Shown piece after piece: positions 1 to 22,199 of a DNA stretch of 64,000 nucleotides. The position numbers and the translations under genes are program-made. Source of the DNA: Strigops habroptila (lineage: Eukaryota; Chordata; Aves; Psittaciformes; Psittacidae); NCBI RefSeq assembly GCF_004027225.2, contig NW_022651087.1:1-64000 (forward strand), in the 5' to 3' direction. Below the pieces are notes generated by a model. The model was not told the DNA's origin, made no database searches, and saw nothing but the letters and a program-made list of their open reading frames with translations. Position 1 is the stretch's first letter. Each line of letters opens with the position of its first letter.

Positions 1-172
1 CCACCTATGGCTCCCACCCCCTATCTATGGTTCCCACCCCCATCTATGGGTCCTGCCCTATTTGTGTGGATCCCGCCCCATAAGTGTGGCTCCCGCTATG
101 GGGGTCTTTACACATCCCACCCCACAAGTGTGGGTCCCACCCCATAAGTGTGGGTCCGGCCCCATGGCTGAC

Positions 173-3100
173 CGGCGCCGCCGTCGCGGAAGCCCGCCAC
201 GTGCAGGCTGTACCCGTCCTCCTCGGCGCTGACGGCGCGCGGGGACAGCGCGAAGGAGCCGTACGTGGCGGCGGCAGAGTTGTTCTCGAAGTCCTCGAGC
301 TCCACCCGCAGCTCGTACGGGGCCTGCAGCGTCAGCAGGTGCAGCGTCTGCAGCCCTGGGGGTTATGGGGCAGCTATGGGGCAGCTATGGGGCACAGCGG
401 GGCGATGGGGTGGGATATGGGCTGGGATATGGGGCACACCCGCAGCTCGTACGGGGCCTGCAGCGTCAGCAGGTGCAGCGTCTGCAGCCCTGGGGGGCAG
501 GATGTGGGGCAGCTATGGGGTGGGATATGGGCTGGGATATGGGGCACACCCGCAGCTCATACGGGGCCTGCAGCGTCAGCAGGTGCAGCGTCTGCAGCCC
601 TGGGGGGTTATGGGGCAGCTATGGGGCAGCTGTGGGGCAGCTATGGGGCACAGCGGGTCTATGGGGTGGGATATGGGCTGGGATATGGGGGTGGGATGCC
701 CCCTGTGGACCACTTATGGATCTCTATGGGTCCCTATGGTCTCTATGGGTCCCTATGGTCTCTATGGGTTCCTATGGATCTCTATGGAGTCTCTATAGTC
801 TCTATAGGTCCCTATGGGTCTCTGTGGGTCCGTATGGGTCTCTAGGAGTTCTTATGGTTTCTATGGGTCTCTACGGGTGTCTATAGGTTTCTATGGGTGT
901 CTATGGGGTCTCTATGGTGTCTATGTGCCTCTGTGGGTCTCTATGTATCTCTATGGGTTTCTATAGGTCTCTATGGATCCCTATGTATGTCTATGGGTCC
1001 CTATAGTCTGTATGGGTCCCTATGATGTTTATGTGTCTATATAGTCTTTTTAGGTCTCTATAGGTGTCTATAGGTCTCTATGGGTGTGTATAGCTGTCTA
1101 TGGGTCCCTGTGGTCTCTATTTGTTCTTATGGTCTCTATGTGTCCCTATGGGTGGCTGTGGGTCTCTATGGGTGGCTGTGGGTGGCTGTGGGTCCCGCTA
1201 TGGGTCCTTATGGGTCGCCGTGGGTCCCACTATGGGTCTCTATGGGTGGCTGTGGGTCCCTATGGGTTGCTGTGGGTCCCGCTATGGGTCCCTATGGGTG
1301 GCTGTGGGTCTCTATGGGTTGCTGTGGGTCCCGCTATGGGTCCCTATGGGTGGCCGTGGGTCTCTATGGGTTGCTGTGGGTCCCGCTATGGGTCCCTATG
1401 GGTGGCCGTGGGTCGCGCGGTGGGTCGCTGCGCTCACCGAGCCAGTACTCGCCGTCGGCCCGGCCGAAGCCGCGCCGGTAGTCGTTCCAGCCGCGGAAGA
1501 AGCTCACGGAGCCGTTGAACCTCTTCTGGAACACCTGCAACGCGGGCACCCATGGGTGCTGGGGGGCCCAGGGGGGGTATGGGGGGTGTGGGTGCTGGGG
1601 GGGCGTGGGGGGGATGGGGCCCAGGGGGGGTATGGGGCCCATGGGTGCTGGGGGGCGTGGGGGGGATGGGGGGCATGGGTGCTGGGGGGGGTCCATGGGT
1701 GCTGTGGGGCACCCATGGGTGCAGTGGGGGGGCACCCATGGGCGCTGGGGGGCAGGTACCGTCCACACGTGGCCCTCGGTGCTCATGTCGCAGTAGACGG
1801 GGACGGGGGCCCCGTCGCGCCCCCCCGGGTAGATGAGGTGGACGCCGTCGCTGCGGGAGCCGCCGGCGTGGACGTCGTGACAGTCGCGGGGGGCCAGCGG
1901 CGGGCAGAAGGGGGGCGCTGCCAGCAGGGACACACCCACGTCGCGATATAGCCGTGTCGCGATATAGCCGTGTCGCAATATACCCATGTCGCAATATACC
2001 CATGTTGCGATATACCCATGTCGCAATACTCCCAGATCCCCGTGTCGCGATATGCCCATGTTGCGATATGCCCATGTCGTGATATACCCATACCACGATA
2101 CTCCCATGTCCAAATATACCCATGTCACGATATACCCAGATGTCCATGTCACGATATACGCATGTCAAGATATAACCGTGTCGTGATATATCGATGTCAC
2201 GATACACCCGTATCACTGTGTTGCAATATACCCATATCTCCATGTCACGATATCCTCATGTCACCATGACCCCATGTCACAATATACCCCTCTCGCTGTG
2301 TTGCGATATACCCGTATCCTCACGTTGCGATACAACCATGTCCCAATATCCCCATATCGCCATGTCCCCGTGTCCCCATGTCGCAATATATGTATGTCAC
2401 GATATCCCCATGTCCCCATATCCCCATGTTCCCATATCGCCATGCCCCTGTGTCCCTATGTCGCAATATCCCCATGTCACGTTATCTCCATGTCGCGATA
2501 CCCCCATGTCGCGATCCCCCCCCCCCCCGTGGCGTTCCCCGGGGCTCACCGTGGGGGTCAATGGGCTGCCCCTGCCCCAGCGCCACCAGTCCCACCAGCA
2601 CGGCCAGACCCAGCGCCTGCGGGGCCAGACGGGGCCATAGGGGGCCAGATGGGGGGTATGGGGGGGTATGGGGCGCTATGGGGCCATGGAGGGAGCATAC
2701 GGGGGGGGAGGGGACACTTGGGGGCTCATATAGGGGCTGTATGGGGGGGGTGAGGAGCCATATGTGGGGCTATGGGGCCATATAGGGGCCATAGAGCAGG
2801 GGAGCTATGGGGCCATATAGAGGGAGTTATGGGGCATGGGGGGGCTATTGGAGCATATAGGAGCTATATGGGGGGGGGAACAGGGGCCATATGTGGGGCT
2901 CAGAGGATGTGGGGGGTTCCGGAGTGGCTCCAAGGCCATATAGGGTCCATATAGGGGCTATGGGGCCATATAGGGGCTACATCGGGGGCTATGGGGCCAT
3001 ATAGGGGCTATATCAGGGGCTATGGGGCCATATAGGGGCTATATCGGGGGCTATGGGGCCGTATAGGGGCTATATCGGGGGCTATGGGGCCATATAGGGG

Positions 3101-3382
3101 CTATATCGGGGGCTATGGGGCCATATAGGGGCTATATCGGGGGCTATGGGGCCATATAGGGGCTATATCGGGGGCTATGGGGCTGAATAGGGCAGGTTAT
3201 GGAGCATGGAGGTATGTGGGGAGGGGCTTGTGGGGCTCTATAGGATCCCTATAGGGGCTGTATAAGGGGGCTGAGGGGTATATGGGGGGGATTAGAGGCT
3301 ATGGGGGGGGGCTGAGGGCCCTATGGGGGGGGTAAGGACCCTATAGGGCCCTATGGGGGGGTGGGGTCCCGGTTACCTCCAT
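173..3382 (-). CDS. MFAP4: MFAP4, microfibril-associated glycoprotein 4 (3' part outside window)
   Basis: Secreted extracellular-matrix protein with a fibrinogen-related domain; the family binds elastin/collagen microfibrils. Five exons were chained by splice sites and phase: 3377-3382 (only Met-Glu, ATG at 3380-3382), 2550-2616, 1760-1917, 1438-1534, 173-355. They give about 170 aa: a hydrophobic signal peptide ([15 protein letters not shown]), a short linker, then the fibrinogen-like domain with [61 protein letters not shown] and [15 protein letters not shown]. These match human MFAP4 as I recall it. The RGD present near the N terminus of human MFAP4 is not seen. The donor at 171-172 leads to exons beyond the left edge. 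The two-residue first exon is inferred from an ATGGAG directly before GTAACC and a matching phase. The adjacent intron holds two extra copies of the last exon's edge. Confidence 0.92.
305..605 (-). repeat. Triplicated MFAP4 exon edge with its splice acceptor
   Basis: A 51-bp piece of the MFAP4 exon (true copy 305-355) recurs at 439-489 and 549-599, each with the acceptor CCCAG and about 50 bases of exon, separated by CTATGGGG-type array DNA. Both extra copies run on the minus strand into GTGTGCC where the true exon continues with GTGGAGC. Confidence 0.9.
606..1437. repeat. Tandem array, MFAP4 intron
   Basis: Short degenerate repeats of TCTATGGGT/CCCTATGG type, changing after about 1140 into units around GGGTGGCTGTGGGTCTCTAT. 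No exon seen. Confidence 0.85.
1535..1759. repeat. G-rich array, MFAP4 intron
   Basis: Repeats of CCCATGGGTGCTGGGGGG type on the plus strand. No coding signal. Confidence 0.8.
1938..2512. repeat. CATGTCGCGATATACC-type minisatellite, MFAP4 intron
   Basis: About thirty degenerate units of roughly 16-20 bp around CCCATGTCGCGATATA. Units contain the palindromes TCGCGA and GATATC-like cores and carry CpG. The composition differs from all other arrays in the window. Confidence 0.88.
2640..3370. repeat. GGGGCCATATAGGGG array, MFAP4 first intron
   Basis: Irregular repeats; 2945-3185 is a regular block of about seven units of roughly 36 bp built from GGCCATATAGGGGCTATATC. Confidence 0.85.
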
Positions 3383-3419
3383 GGCGGCCGGAGCTGCTGT
3401 GGATGGAGCGGGAAGGGGC

Positions 3420-3960
3420 CCCTATAGGGGTGTCGGGAACAATGGGGGCCCCTATAGGGGGAAATAGCCTTAACCCCGCCCCTTTATAGGGGAAGGAGGC
3501 TGAGCCCGGCCTCTCTATAGGGGAAAGAGCCCCCAGATCACGCCCTATAGGGCCCTACACCATTAAACCCGCTACTCTATAGGGGCTACACCCTTAAACC
3601 TGCCCTTCTATAGGGACTCTATGCTTAACCCTGCCTTTCCATAGGGTCTATGGCCTTATTTGTGCCCATCTAGAGGGGCAGTGCCCTTTAGGCTTAGCCC
3701 CGACCGTCTATAGGGTCTGTAGCTTATTTCTCTCCCACCTATAGGGTGTATACCATTAACCCTGGCCCTATATAGGGGAAACGGCCTTGATTTTGGCCCC
3801 TATAGGACCTTTAGCCTTAACCATGCCCATCTATAGGGCCTTTACCCTTAGCCCCGCCCATCTATGGGGTCTATAGCGTTAGCCCCGCCCATCTATAGGG
3901 TCCACACCCTTAGCCCCGCCCCTCTATAGGGCCCTATAGCCCCAGCTCAGCCCCTCAGTC
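3420..3960. repeat. CTATAGGG / CCTTAGCCCCGCCC spacer array
   Basis: Spacer between MFAP4 exon 1 and the SRRM2 promoter, made of degenerate units combining CTATAGGG with CCTTAACCCCGCCC, so it also holds many GC-box-like CCCGCCC words. No open coding signal. Confidence 0.75.
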
Positions 3961-3966
3961 CCCCCT

Positions 3967-4362
3967 CACAAGATGGCGGCCGCGCGCAAGGCACGCCGGG
4001 AAATGTAGTTCCTCGGCGGAGCCTCCCCCATAGAGAGCAATGGGAAGAGCGACTACAAGTCCCGTCGCCCCTCGCGCGCGGGCAGACACCGGCAGAGCCA
4101 CAAGATGGCGGCCGCGCGCGGAGCACCCTGGGAGTTGTAGTCCGCCTGCCCACGGCGCCCTATGGGGAAGACGGGTCCGGAGAACTACACTTCCCGTCGT
4201 GCCTCGCGCGTCGCCCCGGGGTCCGCGCATGCGCATTGGGCGCGGCTGGACCCTCTCGCTGTCGGCCGGAAGAGGAGGCGGCGTCGCGTGGCGTCGCTTC
4301 GCGTTCCGGTTGTTCGGGCCTCGGCGGCCGCGGACAAACCTCGTTGGACCCCATCGGAGCCG
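3967..4362 (+). promoter_or_regulatory. SRRM2 CpG promoter with duplicated ZNF143/YY1 module and 5' UTR exon
   Basis: CpG-rich segment. Four ZNF143/STAF-like sites are readable: minus-strand ACTACATTTCCCGGCGTGC at about 3991-4010, plus-strand ACTACAAGTCCCG at 4052, minus-strand ACTACAACTCCCAGGGTGC at about 4123-4141 and plus-strand ACTACACTTCCCG at 4184. AAGATGGCGG (YY1 type) occurs at 3970 and 4102. Every corresponding site is 132 bp apart, so this is a tandem duplication. An NRF1-type CGCGCATGCGCA lies at 4224-4235 and an inverted CCAAT at 4235-4239. The non-coding first exon probably starts near 4240-4300 and ends at 4362 before GTGAGG; the start site is inferred. Confidence 0.8.
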
Positions 4363-4419
4363 GTGAGGGCGGGGGGGGCGTTCGGTGGCCGTTAATGGCC
4401 GTTAGTGGCCGTTGGAGAC

Positions 4420-6640
4420 CGTTAGTGACCGTTGGGGGGGGGGGGGGGGGGTGCGAGGGTTCCTGAGGGGAAATGGCGGTTCCCGAGGGAGAAAGGGGCG
4501 AAAAAGGGGGGTTGAGGTGGGGAAATGGGGGTTTTGAGGGGGAAAAAAGGGGGTTTTGGGGGGTTGGGGGTGGAAAAATGGGGTTTGGGGAGGGAAAAAT
4601 GGGATCGGGGGGGTTTGAGGGGGGAAAATGGGGGTTTTGGAAGGGAGGGAAAATGGGGGGTTTGGGAGGGGAAAAGGGGGATTTGGGAGGGGAAAAATGG
4701 GAGTTTGGGGCTTCATGAGGGAGAAAGGGGGGTTTTGAGGGAAAAAGTGGGGTTTAGGAGAGGAAAGGGGGGTTTGGGGGGGGAAGTGGGATTTATGAGG
4801 GAAAAAGTGGGGTTTTGGGGAAGAAAAGTGGGATTTATGAGGGGAAAGGGGGGGTTTTGGGGGGAAAAGTGGGGTTTATGAGGGAAAAAGTGGGTTTTAT
4901 GTGGGTGCAAGTGGGGTTTGGGGTAGTTTGGAGGGAAAAAGGGGAGAGAGGGCAAAAATGGAGGTTTTTAGGGCAAATTGGGGGGTTTTGAGGGAAAAAG
5001 TGGGATATTTGAGGTGAAAAGGGATTTTTTAGGGGAAAAAGTGGGGTTTATAGGGGAAAAGTGGGATTTGTAAGGGGAAAAGTGGGGTTCGTGAGGGAAA
5101 AAGGGGGGTTTGGGGGAAGAAAAGTGGGTTTTATGAGGGGAAAGGTGGGAGTTTGGGGGGATTCTGAGGGGAAAAGCGCGGTTTATAGTGTTAAAAGGGA
5201 GATTTTTATGAGGGGAAAAAGGGATTTTGTGTGGGAGAAGGTGGGGTTTGGGGGTAGTTTTGAGGGGAAAAGTGGGATTTATGAGGGAAAAAGTGGGTTT
5301 CAAGGGAAAAAATGGGAGTTTAAAGGCATTTTATGAGGGGGAAAGTGGGGAGTTTGAGGCAAATTGGGGGGTTTTGAGAGAAAAAGTGAGTTTATGGGGG
5401 GGAAAAATGAGAGTTTTGGGATTTGTGAGGGGAAAAGTGGGATTTATGAGGGAACAAGTGGGATTCATGTGGGAAAAAATGGGATTTATGAGATGAAAGT
5501 GGGGGTTTTGAGGGGAAAAGTGGGGTATTGAGGGAAATGGGGTTTTGGGGAGAGAAGTTGGTTTTATAACGTAAAATAGCAGATATTATGAGGGGGAAAA
5601 GGGATTTTAGGGGGGAGAAATTGGGGTTTGGGGGTAGTTTTGAGGAAAAAAGTGGGGGCTTGGGGGTTCTTGAGGGAGAAAGTGGGTTTTTGAGGGGAAA
5701 ATGTGAGATTTATGATGGAAAACAGGGTTTATGAGCGAAAAAGAGGGGTTCATGAGGGGAAAAGTGTGATTTTTGAGGGGGAAAGTGGGGTCTATAGGGG
5801 GAAAAGTGGGATTTTTGGGGGAAAAAGTGGGGTTTTCGGTAAGAAAAGTGGGGTTTATGGGAGAAAAGTGGGATTTATGAGGAAAAAGTTGGTCTGTAAG
5901 GGGAAAAGTGGGATTTATGAGGGAGAAAGTGGGATTTGTGAGGGGAAAAATGGGTTTTGTGATGGGAAAAGTGGGATTTATGAGGAAAAAGTGAGGTTTT
6001 TGAGGGAAAAAGTGGGATTTATGAGGGAAGAAGTGGGATTTAAGAGGGAAAAGTGGGATTTATGAGGTGAAAGTGGGGGTTTTGGTGGATAAAGTGAGGT
6101 TTTTGAGGGAAAAAGTGGGTTTTGTGGCAGGAAAAGTGGGATTTGTGAGGGAAAAAATGGGGTTTATGAGGGAAAAGTGGGATTTATGAGGGGAAAAATG
6201 GGTTTTGCGATGGGAAAAGTGGGATTTATGAGGAAAAAGTGGGGTTTATGAGGGAAGAAGTGGGGTTTATGAGGGAAAAGTGAGATTTTTGAGGTGAAAG
6301 TGGGGGTTTTGGTGGATAAAGTGAGGTTTTTGAGGGAAAAAGTGGGTTTTGTGACAGGAAAAGTGGGACTTATGAGGGAAAAAGTGGGCTTTATGAGCAA
6401 AAAGTGGGATTTATGAGGGAAAAGTGGGATTTATGAGGAAAAAGTGGGGTTTATGAGGGAAGAAGTGGGATTTAAGAGGGAAAAGTGGGATTTATGAGGT
6501 GAAAGTGGGGGTTTTGGTGGATAAAGTGAGGTTTTTGAGGGAAAAAGTGGGTTTTGTGTCAGGAAAAGTGGGATTTATGAGGGAAAAAGTGGGGTTTATG
6601 GGGAAAGTGGGGTTTGTGAAGGGAAATACGGTGCCGGGTG
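4420..6640. repeat. Purine-rich minisatellite, SRRM2 intron 1
   Basis: About 2.2 kb of degenerate units of about 20-25 bp around GAAAAAGTGGGATTTATGAGG. The plus strand has G and A with some T and almost no C. No exon found. Confidence 0.9.
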
Positions 6641-6727
6641 AGGGCTGGGGGTGCCACGCGGGGGTGCGGGGGGGTGGGGGGTCCCTGACGGCGGCCCCCC
6701 CGCAGGGGCGGTCGCGCGGCGCCCGCC

Positions 6728-18340
<11,613 letters not shown>

Positions 18341-18353
<13 letters not shown>

Positions 18354-18504
18354 CGGGCTTATGGGATGCGGCGGACGTATGGGTGGGAGCTGCCTGCACC
18401 GTTTCCATGGTAACGGGGGCCTCGGGGGGGCGGGGCTGGGGGGCTGCGGCGGCAGCCGATTGGTCGGGCTGTGCGGGCAGCGGGCATCCCTGGCAGCCAA
18501 TTGG
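18341..18504. promoter_or_regulatory. Duplicated RFX X-box-like sites with CCAAT boxes
   Basis: GTTTCCAGGGTAAC (18341-18354) and GTTTCCATGGTAAC (18401-18414) match the RFX X-box consensus and lie 60 bp apart in similar flanks (TGCCTCCATC / TGCCTGCACC), so they are probably a tandem duplication. An inverted CCAAT (18459-18463) and CCAATTGG (18497-18504) follow. Function is inferred. Confidence 0.45.
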
Positions 18505-18656
18505 GGCGCGGCGGGGGGGGGCGGGGGGTGCTGTTGCCATCACCACCATCACCATCACCCCCCGCACCCCCAACTCCATCCCCGCGTCGGGGGGGGGGGC
18601 CACGGGGGGGGGGACCCCGCCGCGTGCACCCTCCCCCTTCGCCATCACCCCGGCCA

Positions 18657-19233
18657 TGGCGTCCCGCATGGCCCAGTACGGGATGGGGGCGTCCCAGTAT
18701 AGCATGGGGGGGGGCTCCTCCTCGCAGTACAGCATGGGGGGGGGTGTCCCAGTACAGCATGGGCTCGGCCCAGTATAACGCCACCTTGTCCCAGTACAAC
18801 AGCGCCCAGTACCAGTATGCCATCAGCTCCCAGTACGCGGCTGGGAGCGGAAGCGCCGCGTCCCAGTACGCCCAGTACGCCCAACTGGCTGCTTCCCAGT
18901 ACACCCCCCCCAGCAGCGGTGAGGTGACCCAGTACACAGCCACCACCACCACCGGGGCGGGGGGGGACTCCCAGTACAGCACCAGCGCGGCCCAGTACGC
19001 GGCCAGCGCCGCCCAGTACGTGGCATCGGGGGCGGCTGCGGCGGCGGCGGCAGCGGCCGCGGGGGGGGGGCGGGACGGAGGCCGCCCAGTACGGAACTGG
19101 GAGCCAGTATGGGGCCAGCGGGGGGCAATGGGGGGACGTGGGGCAAGAGGCCGCGTGGGCCACCTCCGGGGCCGTGGCCACTGGGGGGGGCGCGGGGGTC
19201 ACTTGGGGGTCTTGGGTGTCGCCTGCCCCATAG
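18657..19233 (+). CDS. Unassigned SQY/AQY-repeat reading frame
   Basis: I do not recognise this gene. From an ATG in good context (GGCCATGG, 18657) the reading gives MASRMAQYGMGASQYSMGGG, then about fifteen SQY/AQY motifs (SAQYNATLSQYNSAQYQYA, SSQYAAG, AAQYVASG), an alanine run, then TEAAQYGTGSQYGASGGQWG and EEAAWATSG-like sequence to a TAG at 19231-19233. This needs one frame change at the G-run near 18735-18745 and one at 19062-19071. The same motif type continues across both breaks, which suggests homopolymer errors rather than decay. The frame is open upstream to at least 18299. It could be a separate gene driven from the X-box region or a bird-specific C-terminal part of SRRM2. The composition (Q/Y/S/A/G) resembles low-complexity, phase-separating RNA-binding proteins, but no folded domain is visible. 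Confidence 0.5.
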
Positions 19234-19259
19234 AGGGTGCCCTCCCTCCCCCCCCGCCA

Positions 19260-20340
19260 CGTTTACTGACCCATAAGCGTACATGTATGTGAGCCGCCCC
19301 CCCCCCACCCCCCCCGCACATACGTGACACGCGACACGCGTGTGGAAGGCGCGGAGGCCTCGGCGGCGCCCCTCCCCCCCCCCACCGTGGGAACGGGCCC
19401 AGGTGAGGAGGAGGGGGGGGAGGGGCGGTGCTGTGGGGCGCGGGGGGGGGGGCTATGGGGCACAGGGGGGTGATGTTGTGCTCGCTTATGGGGCAGATGT
19501 ATGGGGGGGGGTTGTTATTTGGGGGGTGGGTCTATGGGGCCCACGGGGTTGATGTTGGGCCCGTTTAGGGGGGGGATGTGTGAGGGGTGTTGTTGCTTAT
19601 GGGGTGAATCTATGGGGAGGGAGGGATCTATGGGGCCCACGGGGTTGTTGTTGGGCCCACTTAGGGGGCAGAGCTTTAGGGCCCGTTGTTGTTGGGGGGG
19701 GGGGGATCTATGGGGCCCACGGGGTTGACGTTGTGCTCACTTAGGGGGCAGATGTAGGTGGGGGGGTTGTTGCTTATGGGGTGAATGTATGGGGGGGAGG
19801 GATCTATGGGGCCCACGGGGTTGATTTTGGGCCCACTTAGGGGAGAGAGCTATAGGGCTTGCAGTTATTTGGGGGGGATCTATGGGGCCCATGGGGTTAA
19901 TCTTGTGTCCAGCGGGGGGAGATGTGTGGGGCGTGGTGGTGTCGCTTAGGGGGCAGATCTGGGGGGCCCATGGGGTTAATGTTGTGTTCACTTAGGGGGC
20001 AGAGCTATAGGGCCTATTTGGGGGCACACCCAGGAGGCCCATGGGGTAGACGTTGGGCCCAGGTGGCGGTTAGATCTATGGGGCCCATCGTTACTACTAA
20101 GGGGGCAGATCCATGGGGCCCGTGGGGTGGGTGTTGTACCCGGTTAGGGGGCAGAGCTGTGGGGCCCATTGTTATCACTTGGGGGGCAGATCCATGGGGC
20201 GCGCTGTGCTCATTCCTTATGCTGCTTTTAATAGTTGTTATGGGGCAGAGACCCCCACTTGGGGGGCAGAGATGTGGGGCTTGTTCATTTGCATCAGCAG
20301 TTGGTGGCAGGCACTATGGGGCAGAGCAGTGGGGCTGTCA
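19260..20340. repeat. CTATGGGGCCCACGGGGTTG spacer array
   Basis: Degenerate units of about 60-110 bp containing GATCTATGGGGCCCACGGGG and TTAGGGGGCAGAGCTATAGG. A GTGAGG donor-like site lies at about 19402 after an exon-like CpG stretch (19325-19401), but nothing confirms an exon. Confidence 0.75.
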
Positions 20341-20990
20341 GTAGGATATGGGGCTCGGAGGGGGCCTATGGGGCTGTCAGCCAGATGTGGGGCTCGGAGG
20401 GGGTCTATGGGGCTGTCTGTGGGGCTCGCAGCAGGCTATGGGGCTGTGTGTGGGGCTGTCTATGGGGCTGGCAGCACTATGTGGGGCTGGGAAGGGGCCT
20501 ATGGGGTAGGCAGCAGGATGCGGGGCTGGCATCAGGCTATGGGGCTGGCAGCAGGCGCTGGGGTTGTCTATGGGGCTGTCTATGGGGTTCGCAATAGGAT
20601 GTGGGGCTGGGAGAGTGTCTGTGGGGCTGTCAGCCAGATGTGGGGCTGGGAGGAGGGCTATGGGGCTGTCCATGGGGCTGGCAGCAGGATGTGGGGCTGG
20701 CAGAGGGGTTATGGGGCTGCCAATGGGGCTGGCTGCAGGATGTGGGGCTGGGGGGAGGAAATATGGGGCTGTGAGTGGGGCTATGGGGCTGGCAGCCAGA
20801 TGTGGGGCTGGGAGGGGGTCTATGGGGCTGGCATCAGGCTATGGGGCTGTCCATGGGGCCGTCAGTAAGATGTGGGGCTGGAACGGGGTTGCTGGGGTTG
20901 TCTGTGGGGCTGTCAGCAGGATGTGGGGCTGGTGTCACGCTATGGGGCTGCCTATGGGGCAGCAGCAGCAGCGGTTCTGGGCTGTGTGGG
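20341..20990. repeat. GATGTGGGGCTGGGAGGGG array
   Basis: Units of about 30-36 bp such as AGCCAGATGTGGGGCTGG and GGCTATGGGGCTGGCAGCAG. No coding evidence despite long open frames. Confidence 0.85.
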
Positions 20991-21270
20991 GCGGGGGGGG
21001 GGGTACCGGCCGCGCCGTGGGGCAGCAGTGCCGCCACCATCGCTGTGGGGCAGCAGCGCCGTGGGGCTGACCCCTGTCCCCCCCATCAGCCACGTGGTGC
21101 CCGCGCCGAGGACCAATCAGCTGCTCCCAGGGGGCCCCCGCAGTGGCCGGTGGCCGGTAGGTGTGGGGCACGGCAGCCAATGGGCAGCCGATGGGCAGCC
21201 AATGGGGTGGCCGATGGGGGCAGCTCCCCCCCCTCCCCTCCCCACCCCTCACCCCTCTCTTCTCTTGCAG

Positions 21271-21390
21271 CGCCCCATAGCCCTGGAGCCCCGCCCCCTC
21301 TGTCTCCAAGCCCCGCCCCTTCTCGCGTTAGCCCCGCCCCCTTTAAAGCCCCGACCCCCCCCTTTTTGTGCGTGTTTTACAGATAAAACT
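21271..21390 (+). other. Candidate 3'-terminal exon
   Basis: A strong pyrimidine tract and acceptor (TCTCTTCTCTTGCAG, ending 21270) precede a short stretch without array structure that ends with TTTTACAGATAAAACTGG, where ATAAAA may act as a weak poly(A) signal. It could end SRRM2, the SQY frame or a non-coding RNA. Confidence 0.3.
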
Positions 21391-21429
21391 GGCCAATGGC
21401 AGCTGTCGGCGTGGTCTGTGGGGCGGGGC

Positions 21430-21905
21430 CTGAGGGAGGGGGTGCGGTGTTGATTGGGTCTGAAGGGGAGGGGGCGTGGCTATGGGGAGGGGGGTGGCTT
21501 GGGAGAGGGGCGTGGCTTAGGGAGTGAGGGGCGGGGTCTCAGGTACGGGTTGGGAGAGGGGCGGGGCTTAAGGAGGGGCGTGGCCTTGAGTGGGTCTAAA
21601 GAGGATGGGGCTTGGCTTAGGGAGGGGCGGGGCTAGGAGTAGGGGGCGTGGCCTGAGAGGGGCGGGGCTCAGGGAGGAGGCGTGGCCTTGATTGGCGCTA
21701 AAGGGGCAGTGGTGGCTTGGGAGAGGGGCGGGGCTAGGAGTAGGGGGCGTGGCCTCAGGAGGCGTGGGTTGGGAGGGGGCGTGGCTTAGGGAGGGGGCGG
21801 GGGTTTAATTGGCTCTGATGGGGAGGGGGCGTGGCTTGGGAGAGGGATGGTGCTAGGGTTGGGGGCGTGGCAAAGGGGAGGGGGCGTGGCCTTGGCTGGT
21901 CCAAC
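21430..21905. repeat. GGGGGCGTGGCTTGGGAGAG array (KLF/Sp words)
   Basis: About 35-bp units alternating GGGGCGTGGCTT and GAGGGGCGGGGCT. Each unit carries a GC-box or CACCC-type word. Confidence 0.85.
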
Positions 21906-22199
21906 TCTTATGGGGGGGGGGAAATGGGGCCCTTCCCTCCCCCCCTCGACCTCATTGACCCCCCCCCATGATCCCAACCCCCTCCCCCCGCCCCCCAATG
22001 CCGTCATTTGGCCCCTCCCCCTTCTGAGCCCACCCCCCTCCTTGCACGAGGATCTCGCACAAGGAGCCACAGGTAGAGGTTTGGGGGGGGACACACACAC
22101 GTGGCACACGCGTGTGCGAAGGGATGTGCACATGGACACGCATGTAGGTGCCGCGACCCACACACGTGTGAGGCTTGGGACACGCGTAAGGAGCGTGAC

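Noticed and set aside
84-845. Open frames rich in Gly, Trp, Tyr and Met over CTATGGGG arrays (here and throughout the window)
   Set aside because: Products of array sequence without stops; many occur in all frames of introns whose exons are known.
2945-3185. Regular 36-bp repeats that could be mistaken for a CRISPR array
   Set aside because: Units are contiguous without unique spacers and lie in a vertebrate intron.
18538-18558. Histidine run (HHHHHHH) that might suggest a His-rich protein
   Set aside because: It is the frame-shifted reading of CACCACCATCACC in a region whose other frame has better continuity into the SQY motifs.
19325-19401. Possible exon ending before GTGAGGAGG at 19402
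   Set aside because: CpG-rich and with a donor-like end, but no acceptor, start codon or coding pattern supports it.
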